Source of the DNA: Candidatus Kuenenia stuttgartensis
Lineage (GTDB): Bacteria; Planctomycetota; Planctomycetia; Pirellulales; UBA1268
Direction: 5' to 3'
DNA length: 34,135 nt
NCBI GenBank assembly: GCA_945897435.1
Contig: CAMDFJ010000014.1
Location: 1 to 34,135 of the forward strand
Part shown: in pieces, positions 1-9,264 of the stretch
Numbering within the stretch: the first letter of the stretch is position 1
How the letters are laid out: every line of letters starts with the position of its first letter
Translations under genes and position numbers: made by a program
The notes under the pieces: generated by a model
The model's input: the letters and a program-made list of their open reading frames with translations, nothing else
Told to the model about the DNA's origin: nothing
The model's database searches: none

Positions 1-1517
1 GAGATGTCGCCGTCCTCGTCACCGATGTAGACCTTGCCGTCCACCACGAGGGGCGAGCCCCAACTGGCCGCGAGCATGTCGTGGGTCCAGTGGGGCTTGC
101 CGGTCTTCAGGTCGAGACAGTGAAACAGCCCACTGAAGTCGGCGACGAACAGCAGCCCGTCCTGGATGGCGACGGTGCCGCAGGTGCGGTGCATCGTCTC
201 TTCGAAGTCGAGTTTGCCGTTGCCATCGACATCGAAGCCGGGATAGTGCCAGACCGCGGCGGAATTGGGATTCGGCCGCGAAACCTCCCCCTGCTCCTTG
301 ATCACGGCCTGCTCGCGGCGTCGGGGCAGTGGCTTGGAGGGGTCGGCCAGACTAAGGGCGAGTTCGCTGGAGACGTCGCCCCGCTTCGTCGGATCGATGC
401 ACCAGAGATGGCCCACGCCCTCGCCATGCTCGGGATCCTCGCCGACGGCGATGTAGACGAGCCCGTCGTGGACGACAGGCGTGCCGATGATGTGGTTGCG
501 GTCGGCGCGGCCGCCGAGCGTGTATTTCGACTCCTTCGGATTGCAGTCGAACTGCCAGAGGAGCTTCGCCCGGCCCGGACCCGAGCCAGGAGAGCCTTCA
601 CCGCGGGCGTCGAAGGCATAGAGCCAGCCGTCGCCGCCGCCGAAGAGCACCTGCGGCACGCCGCCGAGTTCGGCGTAGGCCGGACTCGACCACTGGCCGT
701 GGAGCACGAAGGCACCGGGTGAGCCGTCGGCCCAGAGCAGTTTTCCGTCCCGCTTGTCGAGGCAGAGGAAACTCGGGGCTTCGGGGTTGGGAAGGTTGAG
801 GTGGCCCTCGTCGACCCCGTTGCTCGTGTTCACGAAGAGGAAGTCACCCGCGCTCGTCACGCTGCATGAGCACATGTTGTGCTGCGAGACGCCGAGATCC
901 TTCATCATGTCGAGCACCCAGACGCAGTCGGCCTCGTCCTCCGCCTGGATTTTCTCGCCGCTGAAGGGGCCGTCGTTCTCGCCGTCGCGGAAGCCCTCGG
1001 TGTCGAGGCACTTCACCTCGCCGCGGCTGGTGACGTACCAGAGCCGGTCACCCTCGACGAGCGGCGCGCAGCAGATGCCCTGCAGCGGCCAGTCGTGCAC
1101 CCGGCCTGTCGGCAGCTTCTCACTCGAATCCTGCCAGAGGAACGAGCCCGTCTTGATGTCGAAGGCGAGCAGGCAGCCGAGGTCGGTCGCCGGCGGATAC
1201 CGCTTCAGCCAGCCCTTGCCGTTGTTCGTGCCGACGAAGGCCTTGCCGCCCGCGATCACCGGGTTGCCGTAGGTCTGGCTGCCGAGCGGCGCCGCCCAGG
1301 CGACGTTCCGGCTCGTCTCAGGCTTCCAGGCCCCGGTCTCGACGTCGAAGTCGCCGGGGGCCCAGTCGACTGGAATGTTCTTGGCGTCGGAGACGTTGTT
1401 GCGGACGGGCGAACCGCCCCACTGGTTCCAGTCGGCGGCCTCCGCCACATTGCACAGGCCGCAGGCGCCGAGCGTGGTCAGAGTCGCCAGGGCGATAATC
1501 GATTGCTTGATGTTCAC
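1..1517 (-). CDS. PQQ-binding-like beta-propeller repeat protein (BamB/WD40-like), secreted; 3' end truncated by window edge
   Basis: My reverse-strand translation from GTG at 1517: (M)NIKQSIIALATLTTLGACGLCNVAEAADWNQWGGSPVRNNVSD...; repeated PQQ-propeller motifs (AFDIKTGSFLWQD, HCLDLKTGKPHW, GSPLVVDGKVYIGDEDG). Open to position 1, so absent from the ORF track. Confidence 0.85.
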   Translation of the reverse strand, partial: MNIKQSIIALATLTTLGACGLCNVAEAADWNQWGGSPVRNNVSDAKNIPVDWAPGDFDVETGAWKPETSRNVAWAAPLGSQTYGNPVIAGGKAFVGTNNGKGWLKRYPPATDLGCLLAFDIKTGSFLWQDSSEKLPTGRVHDWPLQGICCAPLVEGDRLWYVTSRGEVKCLDTEGFRDGENDGPFSGEKIQAEDEADCVWVLDMMKDLGVSQHNMCSCSVTSAGDFLFVNTSNGVDEGHLNLPNPEAPSFLCLDKRDGKLLWADGSPGAFVLHGQWSSPAYAELGGVPQVLFGGGDGWLYAFDARGEGSPGSGPGRAKLLWQFDCNPKESKYTLGGRADRNHIIGTPVVHDGLVYIAVGEDPEHGEGVGHLWCIDPTKRGDVSSELALSLADPSKPLPRRREQAVIKEQGEVSRPNPNSAAVWHYPGFDVDGNGKLDFEETMHRTCGTVAIQDGLLFVADFSGLFHCLDLKTGKPHWTHDMLAASWGSPLVVDGKVYIGDEDGDI

Positions 1518-3859
1518 TGCACAGCCTCCACTCTCACGTTGTCGATGTAGATCTCGGAATCCTTGGAGTTGCCGAAGAAGCCCGGACTCCCCTGCAGGTT
1601 TCCAGTGCCGTGGACGCCCTCGATCGTCCAGCCCTCGGGTTCGGCTTCGCCCCGCGGCCAGACCTTGCCGCGGAGCAGGGCCGATCCCTCCCGGGTCCGG
1701 GCCTCCAGTTTCATGGTGTACCAGCGGCCGGCCTCCCATGCGAAGGGAATCGTCTTCGAGAAGTAGGTCGCCACCTGCGGCGGCCAGGATCGCAATTGAA
1801 GCTGCTGGCTGGCACCCATCATGTCGAGCGTGTACCGCTGGGCGATGAGGCCCATGTCGGGCATCCGCGCCTTCTCGAGCGCCGCGGGGTTGCCAAACTT
1901 CTTGGCGAAGGCGTCGGCATCGGAACTGGCCGAATTCGCCGCCGGCGTGGCCGGATCGCCGGGCTTCTCGACGCCCGTTTCCCGGGCCCGGAAGTCTGCC
2001 TGAATCAAATAGTCGTGCAGGCTGATCGGCCCGATCCAGCCCTGGCTTCGCGTGCCCTTGGGGATCGTCGTCACCTTCACGAGGCACTTCGAGCCATCGA
2101 CCTCACGGACCAGGTGCCGGTATCGCATCCCGATCCAGGGGAGCGGGGGCTCCCCCCGCATGACACCCGTCTTCGGGTCGGCCGAAAGGGCGACCTCGTC
2201 GAAGTCGAAGCTCCAGGGCAGGGGTGGCATCGAGCGGATCCGGGCCCTGCCTTCGAGGTTTCCAACCTTCGCCGTCACGATCGCGGCGGCGTGGCTGCCG
2301 GCCGGGGCCGTATAGGTCCCGTTCTGGGCCACGGTGCCTGCCGTGCTGCTGAATTCCGCCGGCGACTCCTTCACAAACCTGCCAGTCGCGTCGAAGAGGC
2401 GGACCTTCAGCGGGAGCGTCTCGCCGGCCGCAATCTGGGCCTCGGCCGGCACGACCTGCACCCAGGCGGGCTCACCGGCCGGGGCCTTGGTGGCGTCGGA
2501 GACCTTTTGTGGTACCGCCGGACCGACAGATGCGGAGGAGGATAACGTCGCGGCCTTGTCACCGAGGCAATACAGCCGCGCGGCGGTGGTCAGATAGACG
2601 AGCCCGTTGTTGGCGACGGGCGATGCCGTCACCTCGTCATCTTCGTTCAGCCGCATTCGATTCACGAACTTCATCCCATCGGCGGTCGGCTCGATCACGT
2701 GCCAGCCGCTCGTCGAGCAGACGTAGAGCCGGCCATCGGCGACCAGCGGGCTCCCTCGGACGATCGTGCCCAGAAGTTTTTGAGGCCGACCGACCGGTTC
2801 ACCCGTCTGGCGGTTGAATGCGTAGACCTTGGCGCCGTCGTCGATGCAGTAGAGCCTTTCACCGAGAATCACCGGCATTGAGCGGCCGTCCATCACGCCC
2901 TTCTTCTGCCAGATCGCATGGCTGGCGGTGATGTCGCCCGAGCCGATTCCCTTGAAGGCGGTGACAGAGCCCATCGAGGTGTTGTCGAGGTTTTCCTCCG
3001 CCTGGGAGATGAACACGTTCTCGCCATCCACCAGCGGGGCGACGTTGAGTCCGCGACGGGAAAGCTTGAAGTTCCAGACGGCCTTGCCCGTTCGAGGCTG
3101 GAAGTTCCAGACACTGCCGTCGCTCGAGCCGAAGACGAGCGCGGCCTGCCCGCCGAAATCGGAGAGTGACGGCGTGCTGTAGGTGGTGTCCTCGGGCAGT
3201 TCCTTCGTGCCGTTCATCCAGCGGACGGCGCCCGTGGCCTTGTCGAGCCCGAGGAAGCGGTGGGCGGGTCGCGCCGTGTCGCCCCAGCCGGTGACCACGG
3301 CGCTGGCGATCACGAGATCCTCGAAGACCACCGGGATATTCGTCCGGCCACCATAGGTGGAGAGAAACCCAAACTCTTCGTGGAGCGACCGTTGCCATTT
3401 CGTCTTCCCGGTCGTCGCGTCCATCGCCGTGAACACACCGCAGACGCCATGGGCGAAGACCGTCTTGGATTCGGGATCGGCGATCACCGCCGACCAGCCG
3501 ACCCGTTCGGCCGGCACGTCCGAGAGATAGACGTTGAACACGTTCTCCCAGAGCTTCTTTCCGGTGGCCGCGTCGAGACAAAGCACCTTCTCGGCCTCCT
3601 CGTTCGTGCCTGGCTTGTGGCGGACCAGCGTGTAGAGCCTGTCGCGCATGATCACCGGCGTGGAGATGCCGCCGGCCTCGTCGTTCTTCCAAAGCAGGTT
3701 CGTTCCCTTCTCGGGATCGAACGAGGTCACGAGAGGCGGGCCCTCGTAGTGACGATCCTGACGCGGGCCCCGCCAGTCGGGCCAGTCGCCGAAGCATTCG
3801 GCCGATGCGAGCGTGAAGCAGATCATCCAGATGACGCAGAGCGTTTTCAGGAACCGCAT
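1514..3859 (-). CDS. PQQ-binding-like beta-propeller protein with Ig-like and C-terminal LamG/DUF1080-like region
   Basis: 781 aa ORF; signal peptide MRFLKTLCVIWMICFTLASA; DWPDWRGPRQDRHYEG start of propeller; repeats such as CLDAATGKKLWENVF and AMDATTGKTKWQRS; C-terminal jelly-roll-like segment ending GFFGNSKDSEIYIDNVRVEAVQ. Confidence 0.88.
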   Translation of the reverse strand: MRFLKTLCVIWMICFTLASAECFGDWPDWRGPRQDRHYEGPPLVTSFDPEKGTNLLWKNDEAGGISTPVIMRDRLYTLVRHKPGTNEEAEKVLCLDAATGKKLWENVFNVYLSDVPAERVGWSAVIADPESKTVFAHGVCGVFTAMDATTGKTKWQRSLHEEFGFLSTYGGRTNIPVVFEDLVIASAVVTGWGDTARPAHRFLGLDKATGAVRWMNGTKELPEDTTYSTPSLSDFGGQAALVFGSSDGSVWNFQPRTGKAVWNFKLSRRGLNVAPLVDGENVFISQAEENLDNTSMGSVTAFKGIGSGDITASHAIWQKKGVMDGRSMPVILGERLYCIDDGAKVYAFNRQTGEPVGRPQKLLGTIVRGSPLVADGRLYVCSTSGWHVIEPTADGMKFVNRMRLNEDDEVTASPVANNGLVYLTTAARLYCLGDKAATLSSSASVGPAVPQKVSDATKAPAGEPAWVQVVPAEAQIAAGETLPLKVRLFDATGRFVKESPAEFSSTAGTVAQNGTYTAPAGSHAAAIVTAKVGNLEGRARIRSMPPLPWSFDFDEVALSADPKTGVMRGEPPLPWIGMRYRHLVREVDGSKCLVKVTTIPKGTRSQGWIGPISLHDYLIQADFRARETGVEKPGDPATPAANSASSDADAFAKKFGNPAALEKARMPDMGLIAQRYTLDMMGASQQLQLRSWPPQVATYFSKTIPFAWEAGRWYTMKLEARTREGSALLRGKVWPRGEAEPEGWTIEGVHGTGNLQGSPGFFGNSKDSEIYIDNVRVEAVQ

Positions 3860-3911
3860 GAAACCCTTCCTGAGGATCGTGAGGAAGATCGCCCGAAGGC
3901 GACCGGTTGGA

Positions 3912-5162
<1,251 letters not shown>

Positions 5163-5298
5163 CAGGACGTCCTTAGGTCAGGCGATCGCAGGCCCGGGGC
5201 GGGCCACGTCGCCGATCGATCAGCCATACACTGGGGGATCACAAAACCCTAAAGTGTAATCTCAGCGATCGCTCCCTGCCCATATTCGAGAATGCTCC

Positions 5299-5832
5299 GT
5301 GGCCGCCCCAAAGCCGACTAAATCCAGTCCCGCGAAGCCTGCCGGCAAGGCCAAGCCGGACGAGGCAGCGGTCGAGAAGGTCGTCGCCGAAAACCGCCGT
5401 GCCCGCCACGAGTACGAGATCATCGACACGCTCGAATGCGGGATCGCGCTTGTCGGCAGCGAGGTCAAGAGCCTGAGGGCGGGCAAGATGTCGCTCGACG
5501 AGGCCTACGGACGGGTCGACGGGGACGAGGTCTGGCTGATCGGCTGCGACATCCCCGAATACGAGAAGGCCAACCAGCTCAACCATCAGCCGAAGCGGCC
5601 GCGAAAACTCCTCCTCCACCGCCGGGAAATCAGGAAGTTCGCCAGTCTGGCCTACGAGAAGGGCCTGACTCTGGTCCCCTTGAAGATGTACTTCAAGAAT
5701 GGCCGGGTAAAACTGCTGATGGGCATCGGCCGGGGCCGCAAGACCCACGACAAGCGCGAGCATCTCAAGGCCAAGACCGCCAAGCGGGATATTGAAACCG
5801 CCCTCCGCGGCAGGGGCCGCGGAGGGCGGTGA
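5299..5832 (+). CDS. smpB: SsrA-binding protein SmpB
   Basis: 177 aa, GTG start; motifs ENRRARHEYEI, ECGIALVGSEVKSLRAGK, NHQPKRPRKLLLHRREI, GLTLVPLKMYFKNGRVKLLMGIGRGRKTHDKRE. Confidence 0.96.
   Translation: MAAPKPTKSSPAKPAGKAKPDEAAVEKVVAENRRARHEYEIIDTLECGIALVGSEVKSLRAGKMSLDEAYGRVDGDEVWLIGCDIPEYEKANQLNHQPKRPRKLLLHRREIRKFASLAYEKGLTLVPLKMYFKNGRVKLLMGIGRGRKTHDKREHLKAKTAKRDIETALRGRGRGGR
5797..5830 (+). repeat. Perfect 15-bp inverted repeat (loop AGGG) inside the 3' end of smpB, reaching the first base of the stop codon
   Basis: ACCGCCCTCCGCGGC-AGGG-GCCGCGGAGGGCGGT; arms are exact reverse complements; TGA stop at 5830-5832. Confidence 0.92.
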
Positions 5833-5843
5833 GAAACGTCGTT

Positions 5844-5863
5844 GCCCGCATCGCAATGCGGGC
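5844..5863. repeat. Perfect 8-bp stem-loop in the smpB/downstream convergent gap; possible bidirectional terminator or RNA stabiliser
   Basis: GCCCGCAT-CGCA-ATGCGGGC; no strong U-tract on either strand. Confidence 0.7.
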
Positions 5864-5872
5864 GAAGGGCCG

Positions 5873-6097
5873 CTAGCGGTCGTCGCCGGCAGCGACCAAC
5901 AGCTCCGAGGATTCGGTCGAGTCCTCGGGGTGCCAGAGAGGCATGCCCCTCTGGATCCGCTCCGCGAGAATGTCGAGCTTCTGCCTCGAACCGGCGGGGG
6001 CTGTCGTGGGCACGAACTCTGGTGTGGTGTGGGGCTCGAAATTCTCGTCGTGACCGTAGAGCTCGATGATTTCGAAGACGTTGCGGATGCGGGCCAT
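5873..6097 (-). CDS. Small hypothetical protein
   Basis: MARIRNVFEIIELYGHDENFEPHTTPEFVPTTAPAGSRQKLDILAERIQRGMPLWHPEDSTESSELLVAAGDDR; ATG at 6097 preceded by an SD-like ACAGGAGTT on the minus strand, so the longer 111 aa ORF start (6208) is less likely. Confidence 0.72.
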   Translation of the reverse strand: MARIRNVFEIIELYGHDENFEPHTTPEFVPTTAPAGSRQKLDILAERIQRGMPLWHPEDSTESSELLVAAGDDR

Positions 6098-6467
6098 CGG
6101 GACGAAACAACTCCTGTAAAAAAATTGGATTCCATCACCCGACGAGGCAATGGGCCAATCCCAATGCCCCCGGGCTTGTATTTCCGGGTATCTGTTTTTG
6201 CCAGGCATCTTCAGGATGCATGGCCACGATGCATGTCCGGCATGACTGCGGCCGGATCGGCCGAGCCGCCATGCACACCGCGGAGGGGACGGCCGGGCGG
6301 CCGCTGCGGATGGCAGGTCGAACAGGACTTCGACATTATGGAGCCTCGCTTGCGCGAGTCAAACATTTGGCGCCAGAAGTTTTCGAACGCCATGCTGAGG
6401 GGTTTTTTTCGACCGCCTGAGCCACTTCCCGACCCATCTTTGGCCGGGAATTTTTCCGATTCCGGGG

Positions 6468-6935
6468 TCAGTTGCCGGGCGTGCCCGGCGGCAGGGCGAT
6501 CTCGATGTCGCCGGGGGGTGGCACCGTCGAGTTTGCCGGCTGCGGAGGCCTGGCGGCCGGATCGAACTTCGGAGTGTCGGTTCCAGTGCGGGCCTCGAGG
6601 TCGGCTGTCAACGAGAGCGGTTCGCCCCCGCCCGCCGGGCGAACCTCGAGCAGCGTGACTCCCCAGGCGTCGCCGAGTTTCTTTCCCTCGATGACCACGG
6701 TTCCTGCGGCCTTCGGCCCGCTCGCCTGGAACTGCATTGCAGCGATGCCGTCGGTCTCATTTGCCCGGCCTGTGATGGCATCGGCGCAGGCAACGGGTCT
6801 GCCGAAGGCAGCGGCGACACGTTCATTCTTCATCACCTCTTCCCTGGCCTCGACAACCAGCGGATGGCTCGAAAGGCGGCTGCAGCCTGCCGCGAGGATG
6901 CCCAGCATCAGGATCGGAAACAGGAAGCGGGGCAT
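6468..6935 (-). CDS. Putative lipoprotein, weakly Coa1-like (cytochrome oxidase assembly) fold
   Basis: MPRFLFPILMLGILAAGCSRLSSHP: lipobox LAAGC; the body resembles Coa1-type proteins by eye (short helix then G.V....GKKLGDAWGVTLLEV strands). ORF track start is 6965; I prefer the internal Met at about 6935. Confidence 0.65.
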   Translation of the reverse strand: MPRFLFPILMLGILAAGCSRLSSHPLVVEAREEVMKNERVAAAFGRPVACADAITGRANETDGIAAMQFQASGPKAAGTVVIEGKKLGDAWGVTLLEVRPAGGGEPLSLTADLEARTGTDTPKFDPAARPPQPANSTVPPPGDIEIALPPGTPGN

Positions 6936-7025
6936 CGAATATCCTCCATGAGTCGTCCGGTTCATCCAAACCCGTGAAGCCGTTCAGTCGGGTCGCAGCA
7001 TGCAGCCCTCGGAAAAGCGAGCGGA

Positions 7026-7619
7026 TCAGTCCTTGGCGTCGTGGGCCCGGCACCAGGCGATCTTTTCAGCCGTTGTCGTGGGGAGCGAACCGCCCGCAGC
7101 CGGCTTCTTGGCCGCCACCTTGGCCGGTGGCTTGGAAGCAGGCTCGGGGGTGGCAACGACGGCCTCAGCTGCCGGTGCCTCGACCTCGGGCTCTCCAGCC
7201 GCCGGAACGGCCGGTGCCGGCTTCGCGGCGGGAGCCGCTCCACTCTTGGCCCGGGCCGCGGCGAGAATGTCGGCGGTTGAGGGGCGGCCGGCCGCCGCTG
7301 GCTTTGCGGCGGGTTTTGCCGCAGCGGGCTTCTCGGCAGCCGGCTTCGCCGCAGTCTTGGCGGGTGCTGCCGCCTTGGCCGGCTTTTCCTCCGGCGGTTT
7401 CGGCAGCGGCTTGGGAACGATCTTCAGGGCCGACGGGTCGATGTCGAACCAACCGATATTGTTGTATTGGTCAAACTCGACGAGGCAGCGGCCGTTCATG
7501 TTGACCGTCTTCACCTGACCGGTGGTCCGGGCGAAGCGGGCCAGTTCCGGGGCGGGCGAGTCGATCACGACGTATTTGTCGGTCCACTCCGATTTGAGCC
7601 GCTCGATGACGTCAAACAT
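7026..7619 (-). CDS. Hypothetical protein: conserved-looking N-terminal domain, Ala/Lys/Pro-rich linker, short C-terminal motif
   Basis: MFDVIERLKSEWTDKYVVIDSPAPELARFARTTGQVKTVNMNGRCLVEFDQYNNIGWFDIDPSALKIV then (PAKAAAPAKTAAKPAAEKPAAAKPAAKPAAA)... ending TTTAEKIAWCRAHDAKD. Confidence 0.78.
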   Translation of the reverse strand: MFDVIERLKSEWTDKYVVIDSPAPELARFARTTGQVKTVNMNGRCLVEFDQYNNIGWFDIDPSALKIVPKPLPKPPEEKPAKAAAPAKTAAKPAAEKPAAAKPAAKPAAAGRPSTADILAAARAKSGAAPAAKPAPAVPAAGEPEVEAPAAEAVVATPEPASKPPAKVAAKKPAAGGSLPTTTAEKIAWCRAHDAKD

Positions 7620-7735
7620 GGTGCCGTTCCGAAGCCCTGGATCCTGCCGTCAGACCCCACGAATCTGATCGATCGGCCGGGGGATCGCAAGATGCCGCCG
7701 GCGGCTGCGGCGCAGGGCCGCAAACCACCCAGGTT

Positions 7736-8212
7736 TCATGCCTCGACTGGTCCTGAGGGGCCGAATGCGTAGGTCCACTGGACCGTGGCGGGCGGCGTTG
7801 TCGGGCCATCCTCGGGGAGGAAGGCTTTTTGTCCGGCGGGGCCGAGATAGGTCGAGCCGAGCCAGACCGGGGGCTCGACAAGGCGGCAGGCAATCTCGAA
7901 CCTGACCCATTCTCGCCTCGTGGCATCCCCGCTCACGGCGGCAGAGAAGTGCGACCTTCCCGCGAGCCCAACCGCCAGAATTGCCGGGCCCTGCGGCAGT
8001 TCGAGCCGCGAGAGTTCCACGAACGCGGGCGAGGCGGGCCAGCGGGCATCAGCCTCCTCCGCCCGTGGGCCCTCGATCGATGACCAGCAGCCCGCCGCGC
8101 CGCAGGTCACCCGATGGCACCAGCGATCGCCGATCCAGCTGAAGGTGACGTCGATCTCCCCGACGACAAGCCTGACTGGGCTGCGAAACGGAGCGGATCT
8201 CGTGTTTCTCAT
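7736..8212 (-). CDS. Hypothetical protein
   Basis: 158 aa ORF, divergent from the sensor kinase gene; balanced composition (VRLVVGEIDVTFSWIGDRWCHRVTC...). Confidence 0.6.
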   Translation of the reverse strand: MRNTRSAPFRSPVRLVVGEIDVTFSWIGDRWCHRVTCGAAGCWSSIEGPRAEEADARWPASPAFVELSRLELPQGPAILAVGLAGRSHFSAAVSGDATRREWVRFEIACRLVEPPVWLGSTYLGPAGQKAFLPEDGPTTPPATVQWTYAFGPSGPVEA

Positions 8213-8300
8213 TGGGTCGCGGTTGTGATCGATTTCATGGGCGGCGTCGTTCAGGGAAAGTTAGCATAGGGGCTGCACCCGATCCCGAAGGAAGCTTTCC

Positions 8301-9224
8301 GTGGAACCCCGCCGCTCGGTTGGCTGGCCGATTCTTCTCGGCGTGGTGCTGATCGGCTCGATCATCGCGCTCGGCGTCGGCTGGGTGCTCGTCAGCATCG
8401 CCGCCGCCCTCGGTTCCGAGAACGCCGCCTTTTACTATGCGCTGCTCGGGGTCGGCATGGCGCTGCTCGTGCTGGTGCTCGTGGGGGTGATCGTCTATCT
8501 CTTCCTGACGGTCAAGGCGATCGCCCTCTCGCAGCGGCAGAGCAACTTCATCGACAGCGTCACCCACGAACTGAAGAGCCCGCTGGCGTCGCTCAAGCTC
8601 TATCTCCAGACCCTCACCCGCCGGGCTGTGCCCGCCGAACAGCAGGCCGATTTCCACCGCTTCATGCTTCAGGACGTGGAGCGGCTCGACACCCTGATCG
8701 ATCATCTTCTCGATGCCGCCAAGACGCTCCAACGAAAGGACATCCGCGGCCTCGACGCGACCGCGATCGAGCCCGTGCTGCAGCATGTCCGGGAAAAGAC
8801 CCTGCACCGCTACGGCGTCTCACCGGAGAGCATCGTCATCGCCTGCGATCCGGCCGCCGGGGAGCTCAAGGTCCTCGGCCGCGAAGCGGATCTCGAGATC
8901 GTGTTTCGCAACCTGATCGACAACGCGGTGAAGTATGCCCTACCCGATCCGAGGGTGGAGGTGACGGCGGTCGCGGCTCCCAAGGGGCGGCTGCTGGTCC
9001 GCGTGGCCGACAACGGCCCGGGCATCCCGTTCTCGCAGCGGACCAACATCTTTCGCCGCTTCGTCCGCCTGGGGAGCGAACTCGAACGGTCCAAGCCGGG
9101 GACGGGGCTTGGGCTGTTTCTCGTCAAGTCGCTCGTGGGCCAGTTGCGGGGCACGGTGAGTGTCAAGGGAAGGGTGCCGCCGCCGGGCACGCTCATGGAG
9201 GTGGAGCTACCCGCCGCCCCGTGA
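8301..9224 (+). CDS. Membrane-bound sensor histidine kinase (HisKA + HATPase_c)
   Basis: GTG start; two TM helices; H-box FIDSVTHELKSPLASLKLYLQTL; N-box NLIDNAVKYA; G-boxes VADNGPGIP and GTGLGLFLVKSL. Confidence 0.94.
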   Translation: MEPRRSVGWPILLGVVLIGSIIALGVGWVLVSIAAALGSENAAFYYALLGVGMALLVLVLVGVIVYLFLTVKAIALSQRQSNFIDSVTHELKSPLASLKLYLQTLTRRAVPAEQQADFHRFMLQDVERLDTLIDHLLDAAKTLQRKDIRGLDATAIEPVLQHVREKTLHRYGVSPESIVIACDPAAGELKVLGREADLEIVFRNLIDNAVKYALPDPRVEVTAVAAPKGRLLVRVADNGPGIPFSQRTNIFRRFVRLGSELERSKPGTGLGLFLVKSLVGQLRGTVSVKGRVPPPGTLMEVELPAAP

Positions 9225-9264
9225 TGGCTTGTCCGGGGGCATCGTGCTGCTCTAATCGGTCACC

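Noticed and set aside
1610-2545. 311 aa plus-strand ORF
   Set aside because: Antisense to the PQQ-propeller gene with shadow-type composition.
5182-5272. Two GCGATCGC octamers in the FGE/smpB divergent gap
   Set aside because: Only two copies of a GC-rich palindrome; not enough to claim an operator or HIP1-like element without genome-wide counts.
5833-6467. tmRNA (ssrA) next to smpB
   Set aside because: I found no tRNA-like T-loop/acceptor plus tag reading frame by eye in this gap; needs an ARAGORN/Infernal scan to be sure.
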